Positions 1 to 5,883 of a stretch of DNA of 10,208 nt are shown piece after piece. A program made the translations under genes and the position numbers. Each line of letters starts with the position of its first letter. The stretch's first letter is position 1. Source of the DNA: an uncultured Desulfobacterales bacterium (lineage in GTDB: Bacteria; Desulfobacterota; Desulfobacteria; Desulfobacterales; JAFDCJ01); assembly GCA_945787595.1 (NCBI GenBank), contig CALZJV010000298.1:1-10208 (forward strand), read 5' to 3'. A model generated the notes under the pieces. That model saw only the letters and a list, made by a program, of their open reading frames with translations, was not told where the DNA came from and did no database searches.

Positions 1-138
1 AAGCCCGTTTCCCGCTGCCACCATGATGATCAGCATAAAAATGCCCCAAAACACTCCGAATGCGGTCAAAAAGGAGCGCAATTTATTCTTTCTGAGCGTA
101 CCGGCGATTTCCAGCCAGTTGTCTTTGTCAAAAATCAT
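1..138 (-). CDS. MacB-like ABC transporter permease, N-terminal part (runs off the left edge)
   Basis: Only the first 46 codons are in the window. They begin [20 protein letters not shown] and continue into one hydrophobic segment (about residues 22-44, including [11 protein letters not shown]). This is the usual start of MacB/FtsX-family permeases: a short cytoplasmic helix with an RKNKLR motif, then transmembrane helix 1, which leads into a large periplasmic domain. The segment closely resembles the start of the permease at 1698 (MLFDIDKLQEIYSTVRKNKL), so the two are tandem paralogues. The ATG at 138-136 follows a weak AGTGAG-like ribosome site. The gene lies downstream of the ATPase and first permease on the same strand but is separated from them by 364 bp, so it may have its own promoter. 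Family membership rests on these 46 residues plus context; the substrate is unknown. Confidence 0.85.
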   Translation of the reverse strand, partial: MIFDKDNWLEIAGTLRKNKLRSFLTAFGVFWGIFMLIIMVAAGNGL

Positions 139-182
139 TAGCTCACTTTAGGCATTGGTTTACTAAGTGCTCCTATTCATAA

Positions 183-205
183 TTACGGCAAAATATTCGC
201 CGTAA
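183..205. promoter_or_regulatory. Inverted repeat TTACGGC-N9-GCCGTAA, candidate operator or leader hairpin
   Basis: Two perfectly complementary 7-base arms (183-189 and 199-205) flank a 9-base AT-rich loop. The site lies 45-67 bp upstream of the ATG of the minus-strand permease at 138, a position suited to a repressor site or a 5' leader hairpin. Neither strand has a T-tract right after the stem, so it does not look like an intrinsic terminator. The function is inferred from position and symmetry only. Confidence 0.35.
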
Positions 206-264
206 CATTATTTCCCACAGGGGCACTGAGTGTTGAATGGATTCGATTTTTAATTTCTTTTTTG

Positions 265-360
265 GACAGGATTTACAGGATAAATGGGATTTTTTTCGCC
301 TACGGCGAGATACCGTTGGGCCGAAGACCCTTTTATCTGAATAATCCTGTAAATCCTGTC
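265..360. repeat. Inverted pair of GACAGGATTTACAGGAT repeats
   Basis: The left copy is at 265-281 and its exact reverse complement is at 344-360 (17 of 17 bases), with a 62-bp spacer. The spacer contains a short hairpin, TCGCC-TAC-GGCGA (296-308). Within the arm, ACAGGAT and TACAGGAT are near-copies of one another, so the unit itself is internally repetitive. Runs of T precede the left copy. From memory, sequences of this type are scattered between genes in sulfate-reducing Desulfobacterota; this could not be checked here. It resembles a small REP-like or MITE-like intergenic repeat. Confidence 0.7.
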
Positions 361-502
361 TGATATTCTCTTTTTTCTCTATAATCCATTCCGCAAGTTT
401 TACGTTACTGTATTTATGAATCTTTGTACTAAGTCATATCAACCTGTTATAATCTGAGACCGAAGAAATAAATCTATTAAAGTAGGGTTAGTTGTCCTGT
501 CT

Positions 503-1698
503 TTATTCACTGCGCAAGGCCTCCACCGGTAATATGTTGGCGGCTTTTCTGGCCGGTATAAATCCGGCGATCAAACCCGCTAAAACCAGCAAGATGACAG
601 CCCCGATCGCAGCTTTAAAATCAACCTCCGGGTTTTGAAAGAGTTCGACCGCCGGAATATGGGCCGATGCCAGTTCAATCACACCCACGCCGGCGACCAG
701 TCCGATGAAGCCCGCGAAGGAGGTAATCAAAACGGATTCCGTTAAAATCAGATTGATAATCGACGAGGGTGTGGCCCCCAGGGCCTTTCGAATACCGAGC
801 TCGCGGGTCCTTTCTTTTACGGAAATGAGGATAATGTTACTGACACCAACGATGCCTGCGATAATGGTTCCAACGCCGATCACCCAAATGAATATACGGA
901 TACTGCTGAACAGATTCATGTATTTTTGATAACGCACGAGGCTGTTCCACATTCTGAGCGCCTTCTCGTCGCCGATGTCAAAATTATGCCGCCTTCTTTA
1001 ATGGTTGCCTTGCCGGCGGTAAACATCAATGCGTGAATCCGGTTGCCGCCGCCGAACACCTTCTGGACCGTTGAAATCGGTAGATAAAGCCAACGCAATG
1101 GCCGCTCGGATCCTTCGTCGAAATGCACCCCGACAACTTTAAACGGCACGCCGTTGACATTGATGTATTTCCCGACGGCCGATTCATTCCTGAAAAGTTG
1201 CTCCTTAACCAGCGTACCGATAGTGGCGACTTTGCGAAATTGCGCAACGTCAATTTCATTTATCAATCTTCCGTCGGCGAGAATGGTTTTTTCCAGATAA
1301 TGATGGTCGGGATGGCAGGCCACGATGTTAAAGGAACCGTATTCCTTTCTATAGCTGACGAGATTATTGTCCCACAGATAGAATCTGGCCGTAATATGCT
1401 CAATTCCCCGTATTGAGGATTTAATTTTTTCATAATCATCATTGGTAAATTGAATGCGCCGTCCGGGCTGTAAACCTTTATAGGGTTTGCTGGTTTGTCC
1501 GCGATGCACCCAAATGCTGTTGGTGGCGATATTTTTAAATTCCGCTTTGACACCGTTTTCAATGCCGCTACCGGAACCCAGCAAAAGGATGAGCATGAAG
1601 ATACCCCAGGATACACTGAAGCCGGTCAGCATGGTCCGCAACTTGTTCTTGCGAACCGTGCTGTAAATTTCCTGCAATTTGTCGATGTCAAACAGCAT
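503..1698 (-). pseudogene. MacB-like ABC transporter permease, split by a frameshift and small internal deletion
   Basis: Two adjoining frames make up one permease. The first runs from ATG 1698 to about 995. It starts MLFDIDKLQEIYSTVRKNKL, has transmembrane helix 1 at about residues 23-44, and then a MacB-type periplasmic domain ending in RIHALMFTAGKATIKE. That frame continues for 25 unrelated residues to a stop at 916. Family sequence resumes in another frame as RHNFDIGDEKALRMWNSL and runs to the stop at 503. It carries the FtsX-type C-terminal domain with three membrane segments and the closing PARKAANILPVEALRSE. The good parts total about 397 residues. From my knowledge of the family (about 410 residues), roughly 13 residues of the linker helix are missing at the junction. 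The start has a good ribosome site (GCAGGTAACAG before ATG) and follows the ATPase stop by 19 bp, as expected for an operon. If the break is real, the transporter would be inactive unless the second permease substitutes. A sequencing or assembly error is the main alternative. Confidence 0.85.
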
Positions 1699-1717
1699 CT
1701 GTTACCTGCCTGCGTTT

Positions 1718-2392
1718 TCAGGACCCCGCGCCGTTATCGATATTGCCGTCCCTTAATCGAATTGTCCTGGCAGTCATGGCGGAAATGTCGTGCTCATGGG
1801 TGACGATGATCACGGTCACGCCGCTTTGATTGATCGTTTTCAATAGATCCATCATCTCAAAGGAGGTTTCGGTGTCCAGGGCACCGGTCGGCTCATCGGC
1901 TAAAATAACTTTGGGTTTCGAAATCATGGCCCTGGCGATGGCGACACGCTGCTGCTGGCCTCCGGACAACTCGCCGGGCAGGTGATCCGCCCAATCGCGC
2001 ATGCCCATTTTATCCAGGTATTCGAGTGCGGTTGCATTACGCTTACGCCGGCCAATTTTTTGGTAGTAAAGGGGCAGGGCGACATTTTCCACCGCACTTT
2101 TGAAGGAAATTAGATTGAACGCCTGAAAAACGAAACCAAAAAACCTATTTCTGAAATAAGCCGCCTGTCTTTCACTCATTTTTCCTAGAATACGGTTATC
2201 CAGCTGATATTCGCCGGAATCATAGGTATCCAGCAGGCCGATAATATTCAGCAAAGTAGATTTACCTGACCCCGAGGGGCCCATTATCGATACAAGTTCG
2301 CCGGCACCGATGTTCAGATCGATGCCTTTTAAAACGTGCAATTCATTGCTGCCCATGGCGTATGTTTTATGTAAATTTTTAAGCCTAATCAT
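1718..2392 (-). CDS. ABC transporter ATP-binding protein, MacB/LolD type
   Basis: This is a complete 224-residue nucleotide-binding subunit that would power a MacB-like or LolCDE-like envelope transporter at the inner membrane. All motifs are in order: Walker A GPSGSGKS (38-45), Q-loop Gln90, signature LSGGQ (142-146), Walker B VILADEP (162-168), D-loop ALD (171-173) and switch His199. The N-terminus ([14 protein letters not shown]) and the ADEPTGALD motif are typical of the MacB/LolD/FtsE-like subfamily, which pairs with FtsX-fold permeases. The two permeases immediately downstream on the same strand fit this. The gene shows no damage, unlike its partner permease. The ribosome site before ATG 2392 is weak, and a terminator-like hairpin sits just upstream. 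The substrate cannot be told; efflux of a peptide, antibiotic or lipid, or lipoprotein release, are all possible. Confidence 0.93.
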   Translation of the reverse strand: MIRLKNLHKTYAMGSNELHVLKGIDLNIGAGELVSIMGPSGSGKSTLLNIIGLLDTYDSGEYQLDNRILGKMSERQAAYFRNRFFGFVFQAFNLISFKSAVENVALPLYYQKIGRRKRNATALEYLDKMGMRDWADHLPGELSGGQQQRVAIARAMISKPKVILADEPTGALDTETSFEMMDLLKTINQSGVTVIIVTHEHDISAMTARTIRLRDGNIDNGAGS

Positions 2393-2401
2393 CTTGATGC
2401 C

Positions 2402-2443
2402 AAAAAAACAAAACCCCGTCTTTCAGGATGAAAAACGGGGTTT
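2402..2443 (-). terminator. Rho-independent terminator hairpin directly upstream of the ATPase gene
   Basis: The arms AAACCCCGT (2411-2419) and ACGGGGTTT (2435-2443) are exact complements over 9 bp, and TTTC/GAAA pairs inside the loop extend the stem. Read on the minus strand, the stem runs into TTTTGTTTTTTTG, a classic terminator tail. On the plus strand the tail is weaker (TTTGTTGTCT). The T-tract ends about 10 bases before the ATG at 2392. It therefore either stops transcripts arriving from the right or acts as an attenuator in the leader of the ABC operon. Confidence 0.75.
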
Positions 2444-2532
2444 GTTGTCTATTAGATCATGCAGCCCCCATATTTAGGGTTCGCCGATATTAATCGTTTT
2501 TAATCGTGCCCATTGAAATATGCACTATATTC

Positions 2533-2560
2533 CTGTCTGGAAAAACTCAATTTTAGACAG
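2533..2560. other. Imperfect hairpin in the possible leader of the ABC operon
   Basis: The arms CTGTCT (2533-2538) and AGACAG (2555-2560) are exact complements. Inside them, AAAA (2541-2544) can pair with TTTT (2551-2554) after a two-base GG bulge. It lies about 90 bp upstream of the terminator hairpin on the minus strand, so the two could belong to one structured leader. There is no further support for a function. Confidence 0.3.
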
Positions 2561-2771
2561 CCCGGTAATTCTTCATAGCTGATATTTATTTAAAATGCAA
2601 TAACCGCAAAGATATGGTTGCAGGTGGGGTCTCTATATGAAAGGAGGTTTTTCGGTCGGATAGCAGATGAGTGAAGGTTATCGCAGGACCAGGTCCGACA
2701 GCCTCATCGGAATCCTGAAACGGATCTCGAAAAGGCCGCTATTAATTCAGACCTCGTTTAATAGTTTACTG

Positions 2772-2913
2772 GTTGAATGGTTGATTAGGTAAATTATAGT
2801 CATAATTTTAGACTGTTACGATTGTTAATACATGAAGTGTCCAATTATTTTGCAAATATGGGATAAATCCATATTTACAACCACTTAACCAATCAACTAA
2901 TCAACCAATCAAC
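2772..2913. repeat. MITE-like inverted-repeat element of 142 bp
   Basis: The left arm GTTGAATGGTTGATTAG (2772-2788) matches the reverse complement of the right arm CTAATCAACCAATCAAC (2897-2913) at 16 of 17 bases. Between them lie two perfect hairpins: AAATTAT/ATAATTT (2791-2808) and AAATATGG/CCATATTT (2854-2876). The inside is AT-rich with no coding sequence. The layout, with paired ends around a foldable non-coding core, is what one expects of a non-autonomous mobile element or REP-like sequence. No target-site duplication is obvious. It ends 13 bp from the premature stop of the neighbouring ABC exporter. Confidence 0.55.
2887..2913. repeat. Octamer tandem repeat (AACCAATC/AACTAATC), about 3.4 units
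   Basis: The units are AACCAATC (2887-2894), AACTAATC (2895-2902), AACCAATC (2903-2910) and a partial AAC (2911-2913). On the other strand this reads as GTTGATTG-type units. The left arm of the inverted-repeat element (GGTTGAAT, GGTTGATT at 2771-2786) is a shorter, degenerate version in the opposite direction. Simple octamer arrays like this can change length by slippage. Confidence 0.75.
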
Positions 2914-2926
2914 GATATCTGTAATT

Positions 2927-4645
2927 TCAGTCCTGAATGAGGGCCTCGCTTTGGCTGTCGAGGCTGCTGGTGGCCTCGTCCAGCACCAGGATGCGAGGGT
3001 CTTTGAGAATTACCTTGGCAATGGCGATCCGCTGCCGCTCACCCCCGCTCAAGCGATAGCCTCTCGCTCCCACCACCGTGTCGTACCCATCCGGCAGGCC
3101 GGCGATGAAATGGTGGATATTGGCCGCCTGGCAAGCCGCCTCAACCTCGGCCTGGGAGGCGTCAGGTGCGGCATAGAGGAGATTGACCTTCAGCGTGTCG
3201 TTAAAAAGATAGGTTTCCTGAGTGACCATCCCGATGGCCTTAGCCAATGAGACCTGAGACAGATCTCGCAGGTCGTGACCGTCCAAACAGATCTTGCCGC
3301 CGGTAGGATCATAGAGACGTGGCAATAAGTAGGTAACTGTGGTTTTCCCGGCACCGCTGGGCCCAACCAAGGCCGCCAGTTCACCGGGTTTGATCTCAAA
3401 GCTCACGGTTTCCAGCGCCATTTGGCGGCTCGGTTTTTGGGGTAAGATCGAGGCTGTCGAGGCAGTTTCTCTCGCAGGTCGATCAACCCTCAACCCCAAT
3501 AGGGCCGAACCGCCGTCACCGCCCTCTGTGTAACTAAAGGTAACGTCATGAAAGGCGACCGCACCAGTGACATCCGGCAGCATAATCGCATTAGATTTAT
3601 CCCGGATTTCGATCGGGAGATCCAGCACCTCAAAGACTCGCTCGAAGCTGACCATACTGGTGGCGAACTCGACATGGGCATTGCTGATGGAAGTTAGCGG
3701 CCCATAGAGTTGGGTCAAATAGGCGCTGAAGGCCACGATCGTCCCCACGCTGAAAACGCCTCGTAAAACCATGTGCCCACCAATCCAAAACATCACTGCG
3801 GTTCCGACTGCGCTGATCAGACCCAGTCCCATAAAAAACCAACGCCCCACCACAGCCGAGCGAACGCCGATGTCGGCCACTGCTTTGCTGCGCTGTCGAA
3901 ACCTGTCCCTTTCATCGGCTTGCCGTCCAAACAGTTTGACCAGCAAGGCCCCGTCGATGTTGAGGGTCTCCTGCATCAGGGTATTCATCTTGGCGTTCAA
4001 CTCCAGGCTCTTACGGCGGATTTTGCGCAACTTCCGACCTACCCGCCTGGTCGGCGCAACAAATAAGGGTACGATCGCAATGCTCAAGAGGGTCAGACGC
4101 CATTCCAGCGAGAACATCATTGTCAAGGTGGCGACAACGGTCACAAGATTTGAGACAATGTTGATAAAGGTGCCCGTCAGGGCGTTCTGGGCGCCAACAA
4201 CATCGTTGTTGAGCCGGCTCATCAGCTCCCCCGTTTTGGTGTGGGTAAAAAAGCGCAGGCTCATCTGCTGCATGTGGTTGAAAAGGGCATTGCGCAGATC
4301 AGCGATCAGGCCCTCGCCGATGGTCGCGCTGAGGTAACGCTGCCCGAAGCCTATTGCCGCAGTAAGAATCGGTATACCGATCATGCCCAGGGCCAGCCAG
4401 TTGAGCCGGGTCGTGTCTCCGTTCATGATGGCGTTGTCGATGAGATCGCGATAGAGCAGAGGCGGAATCAAGCTTAAAGCGGTAATGGCCAAGATGGTCG
4501 TTAATAGCCCCAGGACCTTCAGCTGATAGGGCTTAGCATACCCCCACACGCGACGAAACAAAGCCCAACTTATCTTGGGGCGATCACGCACTTGGTCGTA
4601 TCTGATATACGTCCACCAACCGCTGCCGAGACCGTTTGACATCAT
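2927..4645 (-). CDS. ABC exporter half-transporter (MsbA/multidrug type), 3'-truncated
   Basis: This single chain has a six-helix exporter membrane domain (about residues 40-320, with TGELMSRLNNDV near 138-149) fused to an ATPase domain. Such proteins work as dimers that export lipids, drugs or peptides across the inner membrane. The ATPase motifs present are the A-loop Tyr in FSY (370-372), Walker A GPSGAGKT (428-435), Q476, signature LSGGE (532-536), Walker B ILVLDEA (552-558) and D-loop SLD (561-563). The protein then stops at ALIQD (572). The family normally continues for some tens of residues containing the switch His (IAHRLST-like), which ATP hydrolysis needs; that part is absent. A Ser/Pro/Gly-rich insert of about 35 residues (374-408) separates the A-loop strand from the rest. 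Two ATGs (4645, 4642) follow GAGGTG; 4642 has the better spacing. The gene is divergent from the kinase-like pair. It is probably a non-functional remnant unless the end is an assembly error. Confidence 0.85.
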   Translation of the reverse strand: MMSNGLGSGWWTYIRYDQVRDRPKISWALFRRVWGYAKPYQLKVLGLLTTILAITALSLIPPLLYRDLIDNAIMNGDTTRLNWLALGMIGIPILTAAIGFGQRYLSATIGEGLIADLRNALFNHMQQMSLRFFTHTKTGELMSRLNNDVVGAQNALTGTFINIVSNLVTVVATLTMMFSLEWRLTLLSIAIVPLFVAPTRRVGRKLRKIRRKSLELNAKMNTLMQETLNIDGALLVKLFGRQADERDRFRQRSKAVADIGVRSAVVGRWFFMGLGLISAVGTAVMFWIGGHMVLRGVFSVGTIVAFSAYLTQLYGPLTSISNAHVEFATSMVSFERVFEVLDLPIEIRDKSNAIMLPDVTGAVAFHDVTFSYTEGGDGGSALLGLRVDRPARETASTASILPQKPSRQMALETVSFEIKPGELAALVGPSGAGKTTVTYLLPRLYDPTGGKICLDGHDLRDLSQVSLAKAIGMVTQETYLFNDTLKVNLLYAAPDASQAEVEAACQAANIHHFIAGLPDGYDTVVGARGYRLSGGERQRIAIAKVILKDPRILVLDEATSSLDSQSEALIQD

Positions 4646-4729
4646 ATCACCTCACATGGCAGAAGCCATGAGTCTGCAGATTGAATTCTATAGTAGTACC
4701 CTAACGTTAGTTCCCAAAACAATTCGAAC

Positions 4730-4757
4730 ACTATACCCTTCCATGTTGAAAAAGCAA
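4730..4757 (-). promoter_or_regulatory. Candidate sigma70-type promoter for the ABC exporter
   Basis: On the minus strand TTGCTT (4757-4752) and TATAGT (4735-4730) are separated by 16 bp. The -10 matches the consensus at 5 of 6 positions and the -35 at only 3 of 6. Transcription would start around 4723, giving a leader of about 80 bases containing the CTAACGTTAG palindrome. This is a weak prediction by eye. Confidence 0.25.
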
Positions 4758-4937
4758 CGTCTTCTCTTTTCTTTGACGATACCTCTCAATTTTCACCTTA
4801 GTAAAAAAATATTTGGTTTTCGATTTTTCCCCACTCGAATTTGCGCTACCATCTATCCTGTTATATTTCCCGCACGCAATTGCCGGCAGCCCAGCGAAAA
4901 TAAAGCAATTCATCACATTTCAGATGGGATTAATTCC

Positions 4938-4966
4938 TTGACGGCATTTGGCTTTCGTGAAATAAA
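4938..4966 (+). promoter_or_regulatory. Candidate sigma70-type promoter for the kinase-like gene pair
   Basis: TTGACG (4938-4943, 5 of 6 to consensus) is followed after 17 bp by AATAAA (4961-4966, 4 of 6). The expected start point is near 4973, about 70 bases before the ATG at 5041. It is the best-placed match in the intergenic region, judged by eye only. Confidence 0.35.
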
Positions 4967-5040
4967 TTTGAAACATTTTCAAAACATCATCCGCACTCAG
5001 TAGAGCTGTACTTTGCATTTAAAAGTAACAGGAATAAAGT

Positions 5041-5883
5041 ATGGCAACCGAAATATTGAAAATTGAAAACCTCGATCAGTATCTGCTGTTAAAAAACGGC
5101 AATTATCTTTACAAAATTCCCTTCCGCGAAGGTTATGCCGTTTTAAAGGTCTATTATGGTAGCCGTAGCATGTTGCGTTACATCAGCGGCAGTATCAGCA
5201 ACTTTTTCGAAGGGCAAACCTCCTTTATGCCGCGCGCCCGCATGGTGAATGAAAAAAAGTGCTTGAATATCTGGCGCGAAGCCGGTTTCCGCGTATTTGA
5301 TACATATGGAGATGTCATTGTCAAAGACCTGCCCGAAGGCGGCTACATGCTCTTCGAGTATTTGTCCGCCTTAAAGTTTATCGATTATTTCGGGGAGGCA
5401 TCCGTTGCGCTTGAAGATCGATTGGGCACCTACCGTCGCTTTCTCAAGGAGTGGTACCGGCGACACGACATGGCGATAAAACGGCAGGAACCGCGATTGG
5501 TTCACGAGAACGGTGACCTGAAACACGTCATGATCGTCGATGATCAATTCTTATTTTTTGATTTCGAGATGACCTACCGTTCCCGCCGAAAGGTGAAGGA
5601 ATTTGTTACCCGGGAGATTTTGGCATATCTGAAGTCTCTGGGTAAAATCGTGGGACCGCAATTGTTTCCGGTGTTTCTAAAGGAAACCATTGATCATTAT
5701 CCGGATACTGAGTTGCTGAAGAACACCCATCGGGTTATGTTCGCCCATCCGAACCCGGTCATTCGTATGGCCCGCATTGTCGATCGACGATTTTATCCCA
5801 GCGCAAAAAAACCTTTTTCCAAGCATAACGTGGCGCGACAGCTGAAGAAAATGCTGTCCGCCCATACGGAACACGCTGGATGA
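5041..5883 (+). CDS. Kdo/WaaP/InaA-like lipopolysaccharide kinase family protein
   Basis: This 280-residue soluble protein has the layout of small atypical kinases that phosphorylate LPS core sugars. A beta-strand lysine lies in AVLKVYYG (Lys36). A helix-C-like segment VNEKKCLNIWREAGF (69-83, Glu71) follows. The hinge-like stretch is YMLFEYLSA (102-110), the catalytic loop VHENGDLKH (154-162; His155, Asp159) and the metal-binding motif FFDFE (172-176; Asp174 in place of the usual DFG). The C-terminal third is basic and unassigned. ATG 5041 follows AGGA with 7-bp spacing, so the start is good. It overlaps the next gene, a paralogue, by 4 bases (ATGA), indicating translational coupling. By family analogy it would act on the cytoplasmic side of the inner membrane in LPS core modification. 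The family call comes from motif reading, and a protein-kinase-like or small-molecule kinase role is possible. Confidence 0.7.
   Translation: MATEILKIENLDQYLLLKNGNYLYKIPFREGYAVLKVYYGSRSMLRYISGSISNFFEGQTSFMPRARMVNEKKCLNIWREAGFRVFDTYGDVIVKDLPEGGYMLFEYLSALKFIDYFGEASVALEDRLGTYRRFLKEWYRRHDMAIKRQEPRLVHENGDLKHVMIVDDQFLFFDFEMTYRSRRKVKEFVTREILAYLKSLGKIVGPQLFPVFLKETIDHYPDTELLKNTHRVMFAHPNPVIRMARIVDRRFYPSAKKPFSKHNVARQLKKMLSAHTEHAG

Larger units (their letters stand above)
139..502. other. 364-bp intergenic stretch between two tandem permease genes
   Basis: No convincing coding sequence is present. The stretch holds a perfect 7-bp inverted repeat (TTACGGC/GCCGTAA, 183-205) close to the start of the downstream permease, and a pair of 17-bp inverted copies of GACAGGATTTACAGGAT (265-281 and 344-360) with a small GC-rich hairpin between them. 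The rest is AT-rich. The gap is unusually wide for subunits of one transporter, which are normally packed within tens of bases. Confidence 0.7.
2393..2926. other. 534-bp intergenic stretch with terminator, hairpins and a repeat element
   Basis: No protein homology is recognisable on either strand. From left to right it holds the terminator hairpin (2402-2443), an imperfect hairpin with CTGTCT/AGACAG arms (2533-2560), a 41-codon plus-strand reading frame with no usable ribosome site (2667-2792), and the inverted-repeat element at 2772-2913. I read the minus strand for the missing end of the ABC exporter (a His-switch motif and following residues) and did not find it. Confidence 0.65.
4646..5040. 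promoter_or_regulatory. 395-bp divergent intergenic region between the exporter and kinase-like genes
   Basis: This AT-rich stretch has no credible gene and must hold the promoters for both directions. Visible symmetry includes a tight hairpin CATGGC-AGAA-GCCATG (4655-4670) right next to the exporter's ribosome site and a perfect 10-bp palindrome CTAACGTTAG (4701-4710) in its probable leader. A reading frame of 142 codons crosses from inside the exporter gene to 5003 on the plus strand, but its sequence resembles no family and its first part is antisense to the exporter. Confidence 0.55.

Noticed and set aside
916..1000. Programmed ribosomal frameshifting in the permease
   Set aside because: There is no slippery heptamer at the junction, and about 13 expected residues are missing, which frameshifting alone would not explain.
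2667..2792. A 41-codon plus-strand small open frame (MSEGYRRTRS...)
   Set aside because: The AAAGGAGG at 2640-2647 is about 19 bases before the ATG, too far to serve it. The frame runs into the left arm of the repeat element and has no recognisable homology.
2887..2913. CRISPR-like array
   Set aside because: The octamer units are directly adjacent with no spacers, so this is a simple tandem repeat.
3771..4337. A 188-codon plus-strand open frame
   Set aside because: It is fully antisense to the exporter membrane domain, and its composition (Arg/Pro/Ser-rich, no motif) is that of a shadow frame.
4575..5003. A 142-codon plus-strand open frame crossing the exporter start and the divergent region
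   Set aside because: Its first part is antisense to the exporter, it has no recognisable family or clear ribosome site, and it would cover the region needed for both promoters.
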